A stretch of DNA of 37,857 nucleotides from Paracoccaceae bacterium (lineage in GTDB: Bacteria; Pseudomonadota; Alphaproteobacteria; Rhodobacterales; Rhodobacteraceae), in assembly GCA_003567315.1 (NCBI GenBank), contig PWZT01000010.1, forward strand, positions 1 through 37,857, read 5' to 3'. The position numbers were made by a program, and so were the translations under genes. Each line of letters begins with the position of its first letter. Position 1 is the stretch's first letter. Below, piece after piece: positions 23,267 to 30,729 of the stretch. The notes beneath the pieces were generated by a model. The model was not told the DNA's origin and did not search any database. It saw only the letters and a list, made by a program, of their open reading frames with translations.

Positions 23267-24429
23267 CGCCCGATCTCCGGCAACTCGGCGGGCGCGCGCG
23301 GTGACAGAAGCTCTGCCCCATCCGTGCGCAACACGATATTTTCCTCATGCACCATGATCCGCCCTGCGCGCGTCACGCAGCCCGGCTCCAGCGTCAGCAC
23401 CATGCCCGCGCGCAAGGGCGTTTCGTCGCGTGGCGTGAAGGAAGGCCACTCGGTCAGGGAAAGGCCCAAACCATGGCCCAGCCTGCCGGAAATAAGTGTT
23501 GCGCCATGCCGCTCCAGCCCTGCGCAAAGCAGCGCATGCACATCGCAGGCGCGCAGTCCGGGGCGTAGCGCGGCGAGCGTCTCCTCGGTCGCCTGCCAGA
23601 GCACCGCATGGGCGCGGCGGGCCGTGTCGGAGGCCGGGCCAATGGCAAAATTGCGGTCGAAATCGCAGAAATAACCGTCTTTCACTGCACCTGTATCCAG
23701 CATCAGCACATCCCCACGCTGCAAGGGCTCCGCGCCGGCAGGCGAGATCACATCGCCATAGCCATCGCACCCTGCGCCGCCTGCGAGGTAGCTGAGCCAA
23801 TCCGCCCCCTCGGCGAGCGCGGCGACCTGGAAATCGCCAAAGACCTCGGCCAGTGGTCGCCCTTCGGAGGCGAATTGCGGCACGCGGTCGAAGGCGCGGC
23901 CCGCGATGGCGCAAATCTCGCGGATTTTCGCGATTTCGGCTTCGGATTTGACCTCACGGACGCGTTGCAGGCAGGATGTCGCATCAACGAACTGACGCGG
24001 TGCCAGCCGCGCGCGCAAACTCTCGAAATCCGCCAGCGGCATGCGCAGATGTGTCTCCGCCCCCATCGGCAGCCCGATCCGGCCCTGTCCCGGCACGATT
24101 TCTGCCAGCGCCTCGGCCAGAAGGCTGATGCCATCATCGCGCGGGTCGGGCGCGTCCCATATGCGGATGTCGTCGAGCCATGTGCGCCCCATCAGTTCGG
24201 CCCCGATCGACGGGATCACGGCCACCGGGTCTCGGATCTGTGGCACCACCACGAACCATGGCCGCGCAGGGCTTTCCCAGAACCGCGTCAGAAAGCCGGT
24301 CGCGTAGAAGATATCGGCAGGCATCGTCAGCAAGAGCGCGGCCACGCCCCGCGCCGCCATCCCCGCCTGCAACCGCGCCACACGGTCGCGGTATTCCTTT
24401 GCTGCGAAGATCAGCGCGGGCTCAGCCAT
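23263..24429 (-). CDS. M24 family metallohydrolase (Xaa-Pro peptidase / creatinase type)
   Basis: A 388-residue pita-bread-fold enzyme. The N-terminal creatinase-like domain spans about residues 8-150 (Y-A-T-G-F-L-T-R-F). The catalytic domain carries all five metal ligands: D245 in M-L-D-T-G-A, D256 in F-C-D-F-D-R-N-F, H319 in L-G-H-G-L-G-L, E348 in T-L-E-P-G-C, and E363 in H-E-E-N-I-V-L. Activity may be peptidase or C-N hydrolysis of a small molecule, as in creatinase or ectoine hydrolase. The operon context (racemase-fold enzyme, PLP lyase, Lrp regulator) favours amino-acid-derivative catabolism. It overlaps the upstream PLP gene by 8 bp and the downstream gene by 4 bp. Cytosolic. Confidence 0.88.
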   Translation of the reverse strand: MAEPALIFAAKEYRDRVARLQAGMAARGVAALLLTMPADIFYATGFLTRFWESPARPWFVVVPQIRDPVAVIPSIGAELMGRTWLDDIRIWDAPDPRDDGISLLAEALAEIVPGQGRIGLPMGAETHLRMPLADFESLRARLAPRQFVDATSCLQRVREVKSEAEIAKIREICAIAGRAFDRVPQFASEGRPLAEVFGDFQVAALAEGADWLSYLAGGAGCDGYGDVISPAGAEPLQRGDVLMLDTGAVKDGYFCDFDRNFAIGPASDTARRAHAVLWQATEETLAALRPGLRACDVHALLCAGLERHGATLISGRLGHGLGLSLTEWPSFTPRDETPLRAGMVLTLEPGCVTRAGRIMVHEENIVLRTDGAELLSPRAPAELPEIGR

Positions 24430-25465
24430 CTTCCGGCCCTTCGCTCAGGATCGCCATCACCCGCGCCTCGGGTGGCAGACCCTGCCCTGCCAGCAGCGCC
24501 GCGACGCCCGCCGCGCCCGAGGGGGTCGTGGCCATGCCATGTGCGGCCAGAAGCGCGACAGCACGCTGCGCATCGGCTTCGGAAATGGTCACGAACAAAT
24601 CCGCATCTCGCGCCAGACCGTTGAGCGCGATCATCGAGGGCGTCTTGCAATCCAGCCGTCCCATGCAGGAGGGCGGGCCCGTGGTCTCGACCAGCCTGCC
24701 CGCGCGGATGCTCTCGATCAGAGCGGGCGCGGCCTCGGGCTCCACCACGATGATCTGGGGGCCATCGCCCCAGACCTGCCGGGCATGGGCCGCAACAGCC
24801 GCCGCCAGCCCCCCGACACCCGCTTGCAGCAGGATATGGCTGGGCGCCTGGTCGATCTGCGCGGCAGCCTCGGCGGCGAGTTGGAGATAGCCTTCCATCA
24901 CGCGCAATGGCAAATCGGTGTAGCCGGGCCAGGAGCTGTCGGAGAGCAGCGTCCAGCCCTCGGCCTCGGCGGCTTCGGACGCGGCCTGCATGCTGGCCTC
25001 GTAATCCACACCTGTGCGTACGACCTCAGCGCCCTTACCCCGCAGCCGGGCGGCGAAGGCTTCGGGCACGCTGCTGGCCAGATAAATCACCGCGCGCGCC
25101 CCGAAAAGACGCGCGCCCGCCGCCACGGACAGCCCGTGATTGCCAGCGCTGGCGGTCACATAAACACGGTCCCGCAGCGCGTGGCGCAGATCCGGCGCAT
25201 TGGTCGCGGCGGCCTCGCGCGCGATGGCATAGGCCGCGCCGAGCGCCTTGAAACTGCCCAGCCCCATGCGCGCGCGCTCATCCTTCAGCCACAACGCCGC
25301 GATGCCGAGAGCCACGGCCAGCCCTGCCGCGTCTCGCAGGGGGGTCCGGGCATGCGCGGGGCACTGCTGCAACAGATCGGCGACCGCGCGCGCATCGGTC
25401 GAGGGAAACATCGCAGCACCCGGCAGCCCATGCCCGCGCCAAAGATTTTTCAATATTCCGACCAT
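24422..25465 (-). CDS. PLP-dependent enzyme, diaminopropionate ammonia-lyase-like
   Basis: A 347-residue fold-type II PLP enzyme. The PLP lysine is K73 in G-L-G-S-F-K-A-L-G-A-A-Y-A, the sequence type of diaminopropionate ammonia-lyases rather than threonine dehydratases (S-F-K-x-R-G-A). The phosphate loop is G-V-G-G-L (216-220). Of the two catalytic Asp residues known in the E. coli lyase, the one in D-S-S-W-x-G-Y (D176) is kept, but the one before G-N-H-G is Ala (A107). Substrate or stereochemistry may therefore differ. The start at 25465 is fixed by a GAGGGA ribosome site; a longer in-frame reading to 25537 has none. It is first of the leftward operon and divergent from the Lrp/AsnC regulator. 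The reaction is probably elimination of ammonia from a small amino acid. Confidence 0.82.
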   Translation of the reverse strand: MVGILKNLWRGHGLPGAAMFPSTDARAVADLLQQCPAHARTPLRDAAGLAVALGIAALWLKDERARMGLGSFKALGAAYAIAREAAATNAPDLRHALRDRVYVTASAGNHGLSVAAGARLFGARAVIYLASSVPEAFAARLRGKGAEVVRTGVDYEASMQAASEAAEAEGWTLLSDSSWPGYTDLPLRVMEGYLQLAAEAAAQIDQAPSHILLQAGVGGLAAAVAAHARQVWGDGPQIIVVEPEAAPALIESIRAGRLVETTGPPSCMGRLDCKTPSMIALNGLARDADLFVTISEADAQRAVALLAAHGMATTPSGAAGVAALLAGQGLPPEARVMAILSEGPEDG

Positions 25466-25808
25466 GCTTCCCTCTCTTGTCACAGCGCCCCGACAGATCC
25501 GCCACCCGATCTGCTTGCGGCTGCCGACACCACACACTGCACCGCGACTTCATCTTGCACAAAATACTCTCGCCGAAGGCAGCGCGCCGGCAGGCGCGCT
25601 TCTGCGCAAGACAGAACGCCTGCAATCCATATAGCGTGCTGCCCCACCTTCATCACAACGTACTCTAACGCCAGATACACTGGCAGGGACGGAAATCTGG
25701 CGCCTTGATGATCCTGTTTTCGGCCCGCCAAGGGAAAATCCGGCGCGTTTCCGGACTGGCGGGCGCGAATCACTTCGCTTTGAGCCGGATTTGCGCAATT
25801 GATGGGGC
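25466..25808. promoter_or_regulatory. 343-bp divergent promoter region of the PLP-enzyme operon and the Lrp/AsnC regulator
   Basis: No gene is seen here. A nested inverted repeat lies close to the regulator: CCCGCCA (25724-25730) pairs with TGGCGGG (25757-25763), and inside it a shorter TCCGG/CCGGA pair occurs. It is a reasonable candidate site for the regulator, since Lrp/AsnC proteins usually bind the divergent region next to their own gene, but the assignment is positional. No clear -35/-10 pair was found for either direction. Confidence 0.4.
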
Positions 25809-26267
25809 ATGGATGATTTCGACGCCCGCCTTCTGGAGGCTTTGCAGCACAACGCCCGCGCGACAGCCGAGGCGCTGTCAGCGCAAGTGGGGCTCTCCCC
25901 CGATGCGTGTCGAAAGCGGCTGGCACGGCTGCGTGCCTCGGGCGTGATCGAGGCGGAGATCGCCATCCTCGACCCCGCGCAGGTCGGGCGCGGTCTGACC
26001 CTGATTGTCGAAGTCACGCTCCAGAACGAGCGCAAGCGCGATCTCGACCATTTCAAATCGGCCATGCGGGCCGCGCCGGAAGTGATGCAATGCTATTATG
26101 TGACCGGCAATTCCGATTTCGTCGTGATCCTGTCAGCCCGCGACATGGCCGATTACGAGGCGTTCACCTACCGACATTTTTTCGCGGAAGACAATGTGCT
26201 GCGTTTCCGCACCAGCGCCGTGATGGATCGCGTCAAGACAGGCTTCGCGCTCCCGCTCGCACGTTGA
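25809..26267 (+). CDS. Lrp/AsnC family transcriptional regulator
   Basis: A 152-residue regulator with the standard two-part Lrp/AsnC layout. Residues 1-60 form a helix-turn-helix (D-F-D-A-R-L-L-E-A-L-Q-H-N-A-R, then V-G-L-S-P-D-A-C-R-K-R-L-A-R-L). Residues 65-145 form the RAM ligand-binding domain with its conserved Y-Y-V-T-G-N-S-D-F motif. Members bind amino acids or related molecules and form octamers that wrap DNA. It is divergent from the three-gene operon of PLP, M24 and racemase-fold enzymes, so it probably senses their substrate or product. The ATG at 25809 has a GGGG ribosome site 2-5 bases upstream, rather close; an ATG 8 bp earlier is in another frame. Confidence 0.9.
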   Translation: MDDFDARLLEALQHNARATAEALSAQVGLSPDACRKRLARLRASGVIEAEIAILDPAQVGRGLTLIVEVTLQNERKRDLDHFKSAMRAAPEVMQCYYVTGNSDFVVILSARDMADYEAFTYRHFFAEDNVLRFRTSAVMDRVKTGFALPLAR

Positions 26268-26490
26268 GTCATGGACAGACCACCAACGCACCGGGCTGTG
26301 GCCATGGGCGGGCATTGGGGGTGATCGGGACAAGACACCAGCAAGACGGCCAGAAACAAGAAACCATGCGCAGTATCCACTGTCATGTCATTGCCATGGG
26401 CTGCCCGCGTGTCAGACTGCAGTTCCCGGTGGTGTTCTACGGGAAATGATTGATATGGATGGACCTGTTCCAGCCCCATGGCAGAGGAGA

Positions 26491-26565
26491 ATGCACGCCA
26501 TCATGCACGCTATCCGTACTGAGCCTGACAGCCGTAGCCAAAGCAGACCTCATGCCGCTTTCTGA
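26491..26565 (+). other. Possible 24-codon leader ORF overlapping the glycosyltransferase start
   Basis: ATG at 26491 directly follows AGAGGAGA and opens a frame of 24 codons ending TGA at 26565. This overlaps the preferred glycosyltransferase start (26552) by 14 bases in a different frame. The glycosyltransferase itself lacks a good ribosome site, so translational coupling through this leader is possible. The SD-to-ATG spacing is tight. It may be chance. Confidence 0.25.
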
Positions 26566-27763
26566 TCGGCGCGTCTCGCGGGTCATCGTGGCGGGTGACT
26601 TTGCGAATATCTCGGGCGGGCAGGCCAAGGTTGCCATCGACAGCGCCCGCCTGTTGGCGGATGCCGGGATCGAGGTTCATTTCTTCGCGGCCGCCGGGCC
26701 TGTGGCGCCAGAGCTTGCGCATGCTGGTATCACGGTGCATTGCCTCGACCAACCCGTGATCCTCGACGACCCGCAACGGCTGCGCGCCATCAGGCGTGGG
26801 CTCTGGAATCCACAGGCGGCGCGCGCATTGCACGCGCTCTGCGCGCGCTTCGATCCGCGTGATACGATCCTGCATTGTCATGGCTATGCCAAGGCGCTTT
26901 CCCCGGCCGTAGGGCCGGTTCTGACCGACGGACCGCTGCGAAGCGTCTTCACGATGCATGAATATTTCCTCGCCTGCCCGAACGGGGGGTTCTTCGATTA
27001 TCCGCGCGGGGTGATCTGCACGCGCAAGCCGCTGGGACTGTCATGCCTGAGCACGAATTGCGATGTCCGGCATGCGAGCCACAAGGCATGGCGCGTGCTG
27101 CGTGGCTGGGTCGCAGCCGGGCCGGGGAGATTGCCGCGCGGGTTGCGCGATGTGATCTGTATCTCGAACACGCAGCGAGAGGTCATGGCCCCCCATCTCG
27201 GGCTTGAGACACGGATACATCAGCTTGACAATCCGGTGGCCAGTGACGCACGCCCCGTGGCGGCCCTGCATAACAAGACACTCGTCTTTGTGGGCCGTCT
27301 GTCACCGGAAAAGGGCGCCTTGCAGCTTGCGATTGCGGCGCGCGGCACCGGGTATCGCGTGCGCTTCATCGGCGATGGCCCCGAAGCGGGCGCGATCCGC
27401 GACGCAAATCCCGAGGCGCGGATCACTGGCTGGCTCTCCCCGGCGGAGGTGCAGACACATTTGAGCGAGGCGCGCGCGCTGGTCTTCCCGAGCCTTTGGT
27501 ATGAGGGTCAGCCGCTTGCGCCGATCGAGGCACTCTTGCGCGGCATCCCGGTTGTCTGCGGCAGTTGGTGTGCCGCGAGTGAAGAGATCACGGATGGCGT
27601 GAACGGAGTGCTATACCATGAGCCGACCCCCGAGGCTCTGGCGCAGGCCCTGCGCCGCCTCCCGCAATCGGCATTCGACCCCGCATCGCTGGCCGCGCGT
27701 GTTGCACCCGATCGCCACCTTGCCCGCCTGCTGGAGATTTACGACGCTATCTTGCGCGAATGA
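26552..27763 (+). CDS. GT4-family glycosyltransferase (exopolysaccharide)
   Basis: A 403-residue GT-B glycosyltransferase of family 4. The N-terminal domain begins V-I-V-A-G-D-F-A-N-I-S-G-G-Q-A (acceptor side). The C-terminal domain has F-V-G-R-L-S-P-E-K-G (about 246-255), I-G-D-G-P-E-A-G, the Glu-rich donor motif region P-S-L-W-Y-E-G-Q-P-L-A-P-I-E-A (about 313-327) and S-E-E-I-T-D-G-V-N-G. Substrate sugar unknown; retaining mechanism expected; peripheral to the inner membrane. The start at 26552 is chosen because family similarity begins five residues later; in-frame ATG 26459 and TTG 26450 are also open. Its 3' end overlaps the convergent sulfotransferase gene by 25 bp. Confidence 0.87.
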   Translation: MPLSDRRVSRVIVAGDFANISGGQAKVAIDSARLLADAGIEVHFFAAAGPVAPELAHAGITVHCLDQPVILDDPQRLRAIRRGLWNPQAARALHALCARFDPRDTILHCHGYAKALSPAVGPVLTDGPLRSVFTMHEYFLACPNGGFFDYPRGVICTRKPLGLSCLSTNCDVRHASHKAWRVLRGWVAAGPGRLPRGLRDVICISNTQREVMAPHLGLETRIHQLDNPVASDARPVAALHNKTLVFVGRLSPEKGALQLAIAARGTGYRVRFIGDGPEAGAIRDANPEARITGWLSPAEVQTHLSEARALVFPSLWYEGQPLAPIEALLRGIPVVCGSWCAASEEITDGVNGVLYHEPTPEALAQALRRLPQSAFDPASLAARVAPDRHLARLLEIYDAILRE

Positions 27764-28665
27764 GGCTTTCCGCGCGGTTGCCATGAGGTGACATCAACAC
27801 CGTAATCGCGCGCCAGTTCCGCGTTGGCCTGTTCGAATTGCGCGCGCAGTTTCTCCAGCACAGCGGCTTCCTCGGGCGCGACAGCCTGCCGCTTGAGATT
27901 CATCTTGCGATAGATCTTGCGCGCCATTGTGTAGGCGGCCCCCTTGGGCAGGTAGCCCCGCACAGCGATGTTGAGCCGCTGCAACCCCCTGAAAAATGGC
28001 TGGAAGGTTTCATTCTCGCGGGCGAAGGTGAAGCTCTCGAAAAAGCCCGGGTCCACCCCGATCCATTGCGCCACCGAGATGGTGAAGGCGCGCGGATCGG
28101 CGCGCATTTCATCAAGGCTGCGTACCATCAGCCGATCCGGGCCGAGCGCGGCCCGCCACGGGCGCAGATGGCGGACATAATCTGCATTCTCCAGCGCATT
28201 GGTCAGCAACTCGTTACCGCCGAAATCATGGCTTCGTGCCTCGCAGGCGCGGATGAATGCATCGAAACTCATATCCGGAGGCACATCGTTCCAGTTATCC
28301 CGGAAATAGCGATAGAGCGAGAAGATCTGTTCGGCAGGGTCGCGCACCAGCACCAGGCAGCGTGGATGGCTGGGCAGGGTAGGGATATGCTCCAGCGCGG
28401 TCCGTTGAAAGATATAGGTCGGCGTTGCATCGAGGATGACACGCGCACCGCCTTCGACGAATTCAGAGCGGTAAAGCTCCAGCCCCAACCCCATATTGAA
28501 ATCCGGGCGAAAGACATGGCTCTCGGGGTCGATGAAAAAGGACGCCTCCTTCGAGATCGGGCCTTTCACATCCGGATGCGCGACCAGCCAGTCATGCAGC
28601 GATGTGGTTCCGGCCTTGGGCACGCCAAGGATGAACAGGTTGGGAAGCCACGTGTCAGTGCTCAT
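27739..28665 (-). CDS. PAPS-dependent sulfotransferase
   Basis: A 308-residue cytosolic sulfotransferase that moves sulfate from PAPS to a hydroxyl, here probably on the polysaccharide or a sugar precursor. The 5'-phosphosulfate loop is P16-K-A-G-T-T-S-L (family P-K-[AS]-G-T-T). The 3'-phosphate site is R108-D-P-A-E-Q-I-F-S116. Length matches the heparan-type family. It lies in the exopolysaccharide locus and its start overlaps the GT4 gene stop by 4 bp (ATGA), so the pair is a coupled unit. This points to a sulfated surface polymer, in keeping with a marine or saline habitat. No membrane anchor is seen. Confidence 0.9.
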   Translation of the reverse strand: MSTDTWLPNLFILGVPKAGTTSLHDWLVAHPDVKGPISKEASFFIDPESHVFRPDFNMGLGLELYRSEFVEGGARVILDATPTYIFQRTALEHIPTLPSHPRCLVLVRDPAEQIFSLYRYFRDNWNDVPPDMSFDAFIRACEARSHDFGGNELLTNALENADYVRHLRPWRAALGPDRLMVRSLDEMRADPRAFTISVAQWIGVDPGFFESFTFARENETFQPFFRGLQRLNIAVRGYLPKGAAYTMARKIYRKMNLKRQAVAPEEAAVLEKLRAQFEQANAELARDYGVDVTSWQPRGKPHSRKIAS

Positions 28666-29732
28666 GTTCTCTCCGATATCTCATTGAAAAGGCACGTAAG
28701 TTCGTCATGTAGCCTTTCAAGCGTGAAGCGGCGCGCATAGGCCCTCCGACAGGCAGGCCGCATCGCGCGCAGCCGGGTCCTGTCGAGATTCTCCAGAATG
28801 CCTGCGAGATTTTGCGGATCGAGCGGAAAATGTTCTCCGGTTTCGCCGCGCGTGATCAGGCTCTCCATGCCGCTGGCTTCGGAGCACAGCACAGGTGTGC
28901 CATGCGACAATGCCTCGGGAATGATCAGCGGCAAACCTTCCCAGCGCGATGGTACGATCAATGCGTCTGCCGAGGCGTACCAATCTGCGACCTGATCGTG
29001 GGGGCACCAGCCTTCGAGGCGCACCGACTCCGGAAGCGGTCCGTCCAGTGACTTGCCGCGCACTGGTGCTCCGAGCACATGCACGACCACGTCACGGCGT
29101 TTGATCAACTGCATCGCCTCGGTCAGGATATCGAAGCCTTTTTGATGGTCAAGCCGTCCGACAAAAAGGAGATGCAGCTTGTCTGGTTCGGACGCGAACA
29201 GATCGGAGCGCGCATGCGGTGAAGGCGCTGGTGTGGCGTTTTCGATGGTGACCATGTCGCCGCGATACCCAAAGTTTCGGGCAAGCGCTTTTTCCGCTTG
29301 TGAAACGCAGATCACGCGATCCGCAAGCCCGCAGAGCCGACCTTCCGTCGCCCTGATCACGCGGAACTTGAGGCCAGGACCCGCGACACCGGCGATGGCC
29401 CAGCCATGGGGGACATAGATCGTGGCGCATCGCGCCCTGCGCAAGCGTAACCATGCCAGCCCGGCCAAGGCGAAGGTCGAATGAAAGATGCAGATATCGG
29501 GTCGGAGCTTCGGCACCAGCCGGTCGACTTCGCGCAGCATGTTGACGACAGCGCGCAGCCCGCGTCCAGGTCTCGCGAACACATGCAGATTCGCTATCTC
29601 ACCCAGATGGCGCGCATGCTCGGAGGGGACGAGATGATGATGAATCACCCCTTTATCGCGCATCGCGGACAGATAGGTCTGGTAGGTACCGACACCGCCC
29701 TGGGCTGTCTCACAGATATTCAGGATATGCAT
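28662..29732 (-). CDS. GT4-family glycosyltransferase
   Basis: A 356-residue GT-B glycosyltransferase of family 4. Its N-terminus is typical of the acceptor domain (I-C-E-T-A-Q-G-G-V-G-T-Y). The donor domain shows F-V-G-R-L-D-H-Q-K-G (about 190-199) and A-D-A-L-I-V-P-S-R-W-E-G-L-P-L-I-I-P-E-A (about 255-274), with the conserved final Glu, then V-L-C-S-E-A-S-G. It would add one sugar to the lipid-linked repeat unit on the cytosolic face of the inner membrane. The ATG at 29732 follows a GGAG ribosome site. It is first of the GT4-sulfotransferase unit, divergent from the ExoY-like gene across 274 bp. Confidence 0.88.
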   Translation of the reverse strand: MHILNICETAQGGVGTYQTYLSAMRDKGVIHHHLVPSEHARHLGEIANLHVFARPGRGLRAVVNMLREVDRLVPKLRPDICIFHSTFALAGLAWLRLRRARCATIYVPHGWAIAGVAGPGLKFRVIRATEGRLCGLADRVICVSQAEKALARNFGYRGDMVTIENATPAPSPHARSDLFASEPDKLHLLFVGRLDHQKGFDILTEAMQLIKRRDVVVHVLGAPVRGKSLDGPLPESVRLEGWCPHDQVADWYASADALIVPSRWEGLPLIIPEALSHGTPVLCSEASGMESLITRGETGEHFPLDPQNLAGILENLDRTRLRAMRPACRRAYARRFTLERLHDELTCLFNEISERT

Positions 29733-29872
29733 GCATCTCCGATTGGTTCCGCTTTCGAGACAATTGTGACTCTGTTGCGTTATAGCTTCCGAATTAAACC
29801 CGATCCCGCAGAAATCGTTGAGAATTTTAGACGCATTGAGCGAGATGTGATCTTGAGTCGGGGGTAAATCGT

Positions 29873-29887
29873 TAACAACCTGTTAAT
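29873..29887. promoter_or_regulatory. Palindrome TTAACA-N3-TGTTAA in the exopolysaccharide divergent promoter region
   Basis: A perfect 6-3-6 inverted repeat in an AT-rich patch of the 274-bp region between the GT4 gene and the ExoY-like gene. It has the size of a dimeric helix-turn-helix binding site and lies 120 bp before the ExoY-like start. No regulator for it is encoded in the window. Confidence 0.4.
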
Positions 29888-29931
29888 GTGGCGTTACTGT
29901 GGCGCGAAGGTGTCACACGGAAGAATGATTC

Positions 29932-29944
29932 TCGAAATTCGAGG
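29932..29944. promoter_or_regulatory. Palindrome CTCGAA-A-TTCGAG upstream of the ExoY-like gene
   Basis: A perfect 6-1-6 palindrome 62 bp before the ExoY-like start and 44 bp after the TTAACA palindrome. It may be an operator or chance. Confidence 0.3.
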
Positions 29945-30006
29945 GGTCTTGGGGGCGAGATGCGAACTGATTGCAGGATAGCGATGGCTGGTCCGAGGGT
30001 GTCGAC

Positions 30007-30699
30007 ATGCTGACCGGTATTACGCATCGCATGCGGCAGCACGCGCCAGCAGTTCCGCGCGTGTTCGTGCAAAAGCCGTGGAATGCAGGGATATATGTGC
30101 GCTTTGGAAAACGCGCAATGGATATTGTCGCGACACTCCTCATCATTGTCGCGTTGTTGCCGGTTCTCATGGCTGGGATGATCTTGGCTGCGCTTGACGG
30201 CAATTCCCCGCTCTTCGGCCATATCCGGATGGGACGGCACGGGAAACCGTTTCGCTGCCTGAAATTGCGCACGATGGTAAAGGATGCAGAGAAACAGCTC
30301 GCGTCCATTCTGAGGCATGATCCCGATGCCGCCCGTGAGTGGGCAAAGCATCAGAAGCTCGTCAATGACCCCCGGATTACGCCGGTTGGCAGGTTCCTGC
30401 GCAGCAGCTTCCTCGATGAACTGCCGCAACTCGTAAACGTGTTGCGCGGTGAAATGAGCCTTGTCGGCCCACGCCCGGTGACTGCGCAGGAACTGTCAAG
30501 GTACAAGGGAAGTCGCTATGTCGTGTTGGGAGTCCGTCCCGGGATGACAGGGGCGTGGCAGGTCACGGCCCACGACACCACATCCTTTGAAGACCGCGTC
30601 CGGATGGATGTGGATTATGTCTATTCAATGTCGTTCGTGAATGATCTCAAGATCTTGTTGCGCACGGTCCTTGTAGTGCTGGGCCGTCGTGGACGATAA
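30007..30699 (+). CDS. ExoY-like sugar transferase (priming undecaprenyl-phosphate transferase)
   Basis: A 230-residue membrane-bound initiating transferase of the bacterial sugar transferase family, which moves a sugar-1-phosphate onto undecaprenyl phosphate to start a repeat unit. It has one hydrophobic helix (about residues 37-60, after K-R-A-M-D-I), then the family catalytic blocks [40 protein letters not shown], and [10 protein letters not shown]. It is short, like ExoY/WbaP C-terminal forms without the large periplasmic part. The ATG at 30007 follows a GAGGG ribosome site; an in-frame TTG at 29971 is less likely. It is first of the unit with the Wzc-like and Wzy-like genes. Confidence 0.92.
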   Translation: MLTGITHRMRQHAPAVPRVFVQKPWNAGIYVRFGKRAMDIVATLLIIVALLPVLMAGMILAALDGNSPLFGHIRMGRHGKPFRCLKLRTMVKDAEKQLASILRHDPDAAREWAKHQKLVNDPRITPVGRFLRSSFLDELPQLVNVLRGEMSLVGPRPVTAQELSRYKGSRYVVLGVRPGMTGAWQVTAHDTTSFEDRVRMDVDYVYSMSFVNDLKILLRTVLVVLGRRGR

Positions 30700-30729
30700 T
30701 GGGGCTATGGATACAGGAGTTCGACGCGG

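Noticed and set aside
22544-26267. A true ectoine/hydroxyectoine degradation cluster
   Set aside because: The PLP enzyme is not of the EutB (threonine-dehydratase) type, and DoeB, EutC and an ectoine transporter are absent; only a partial resemblance is claimed.
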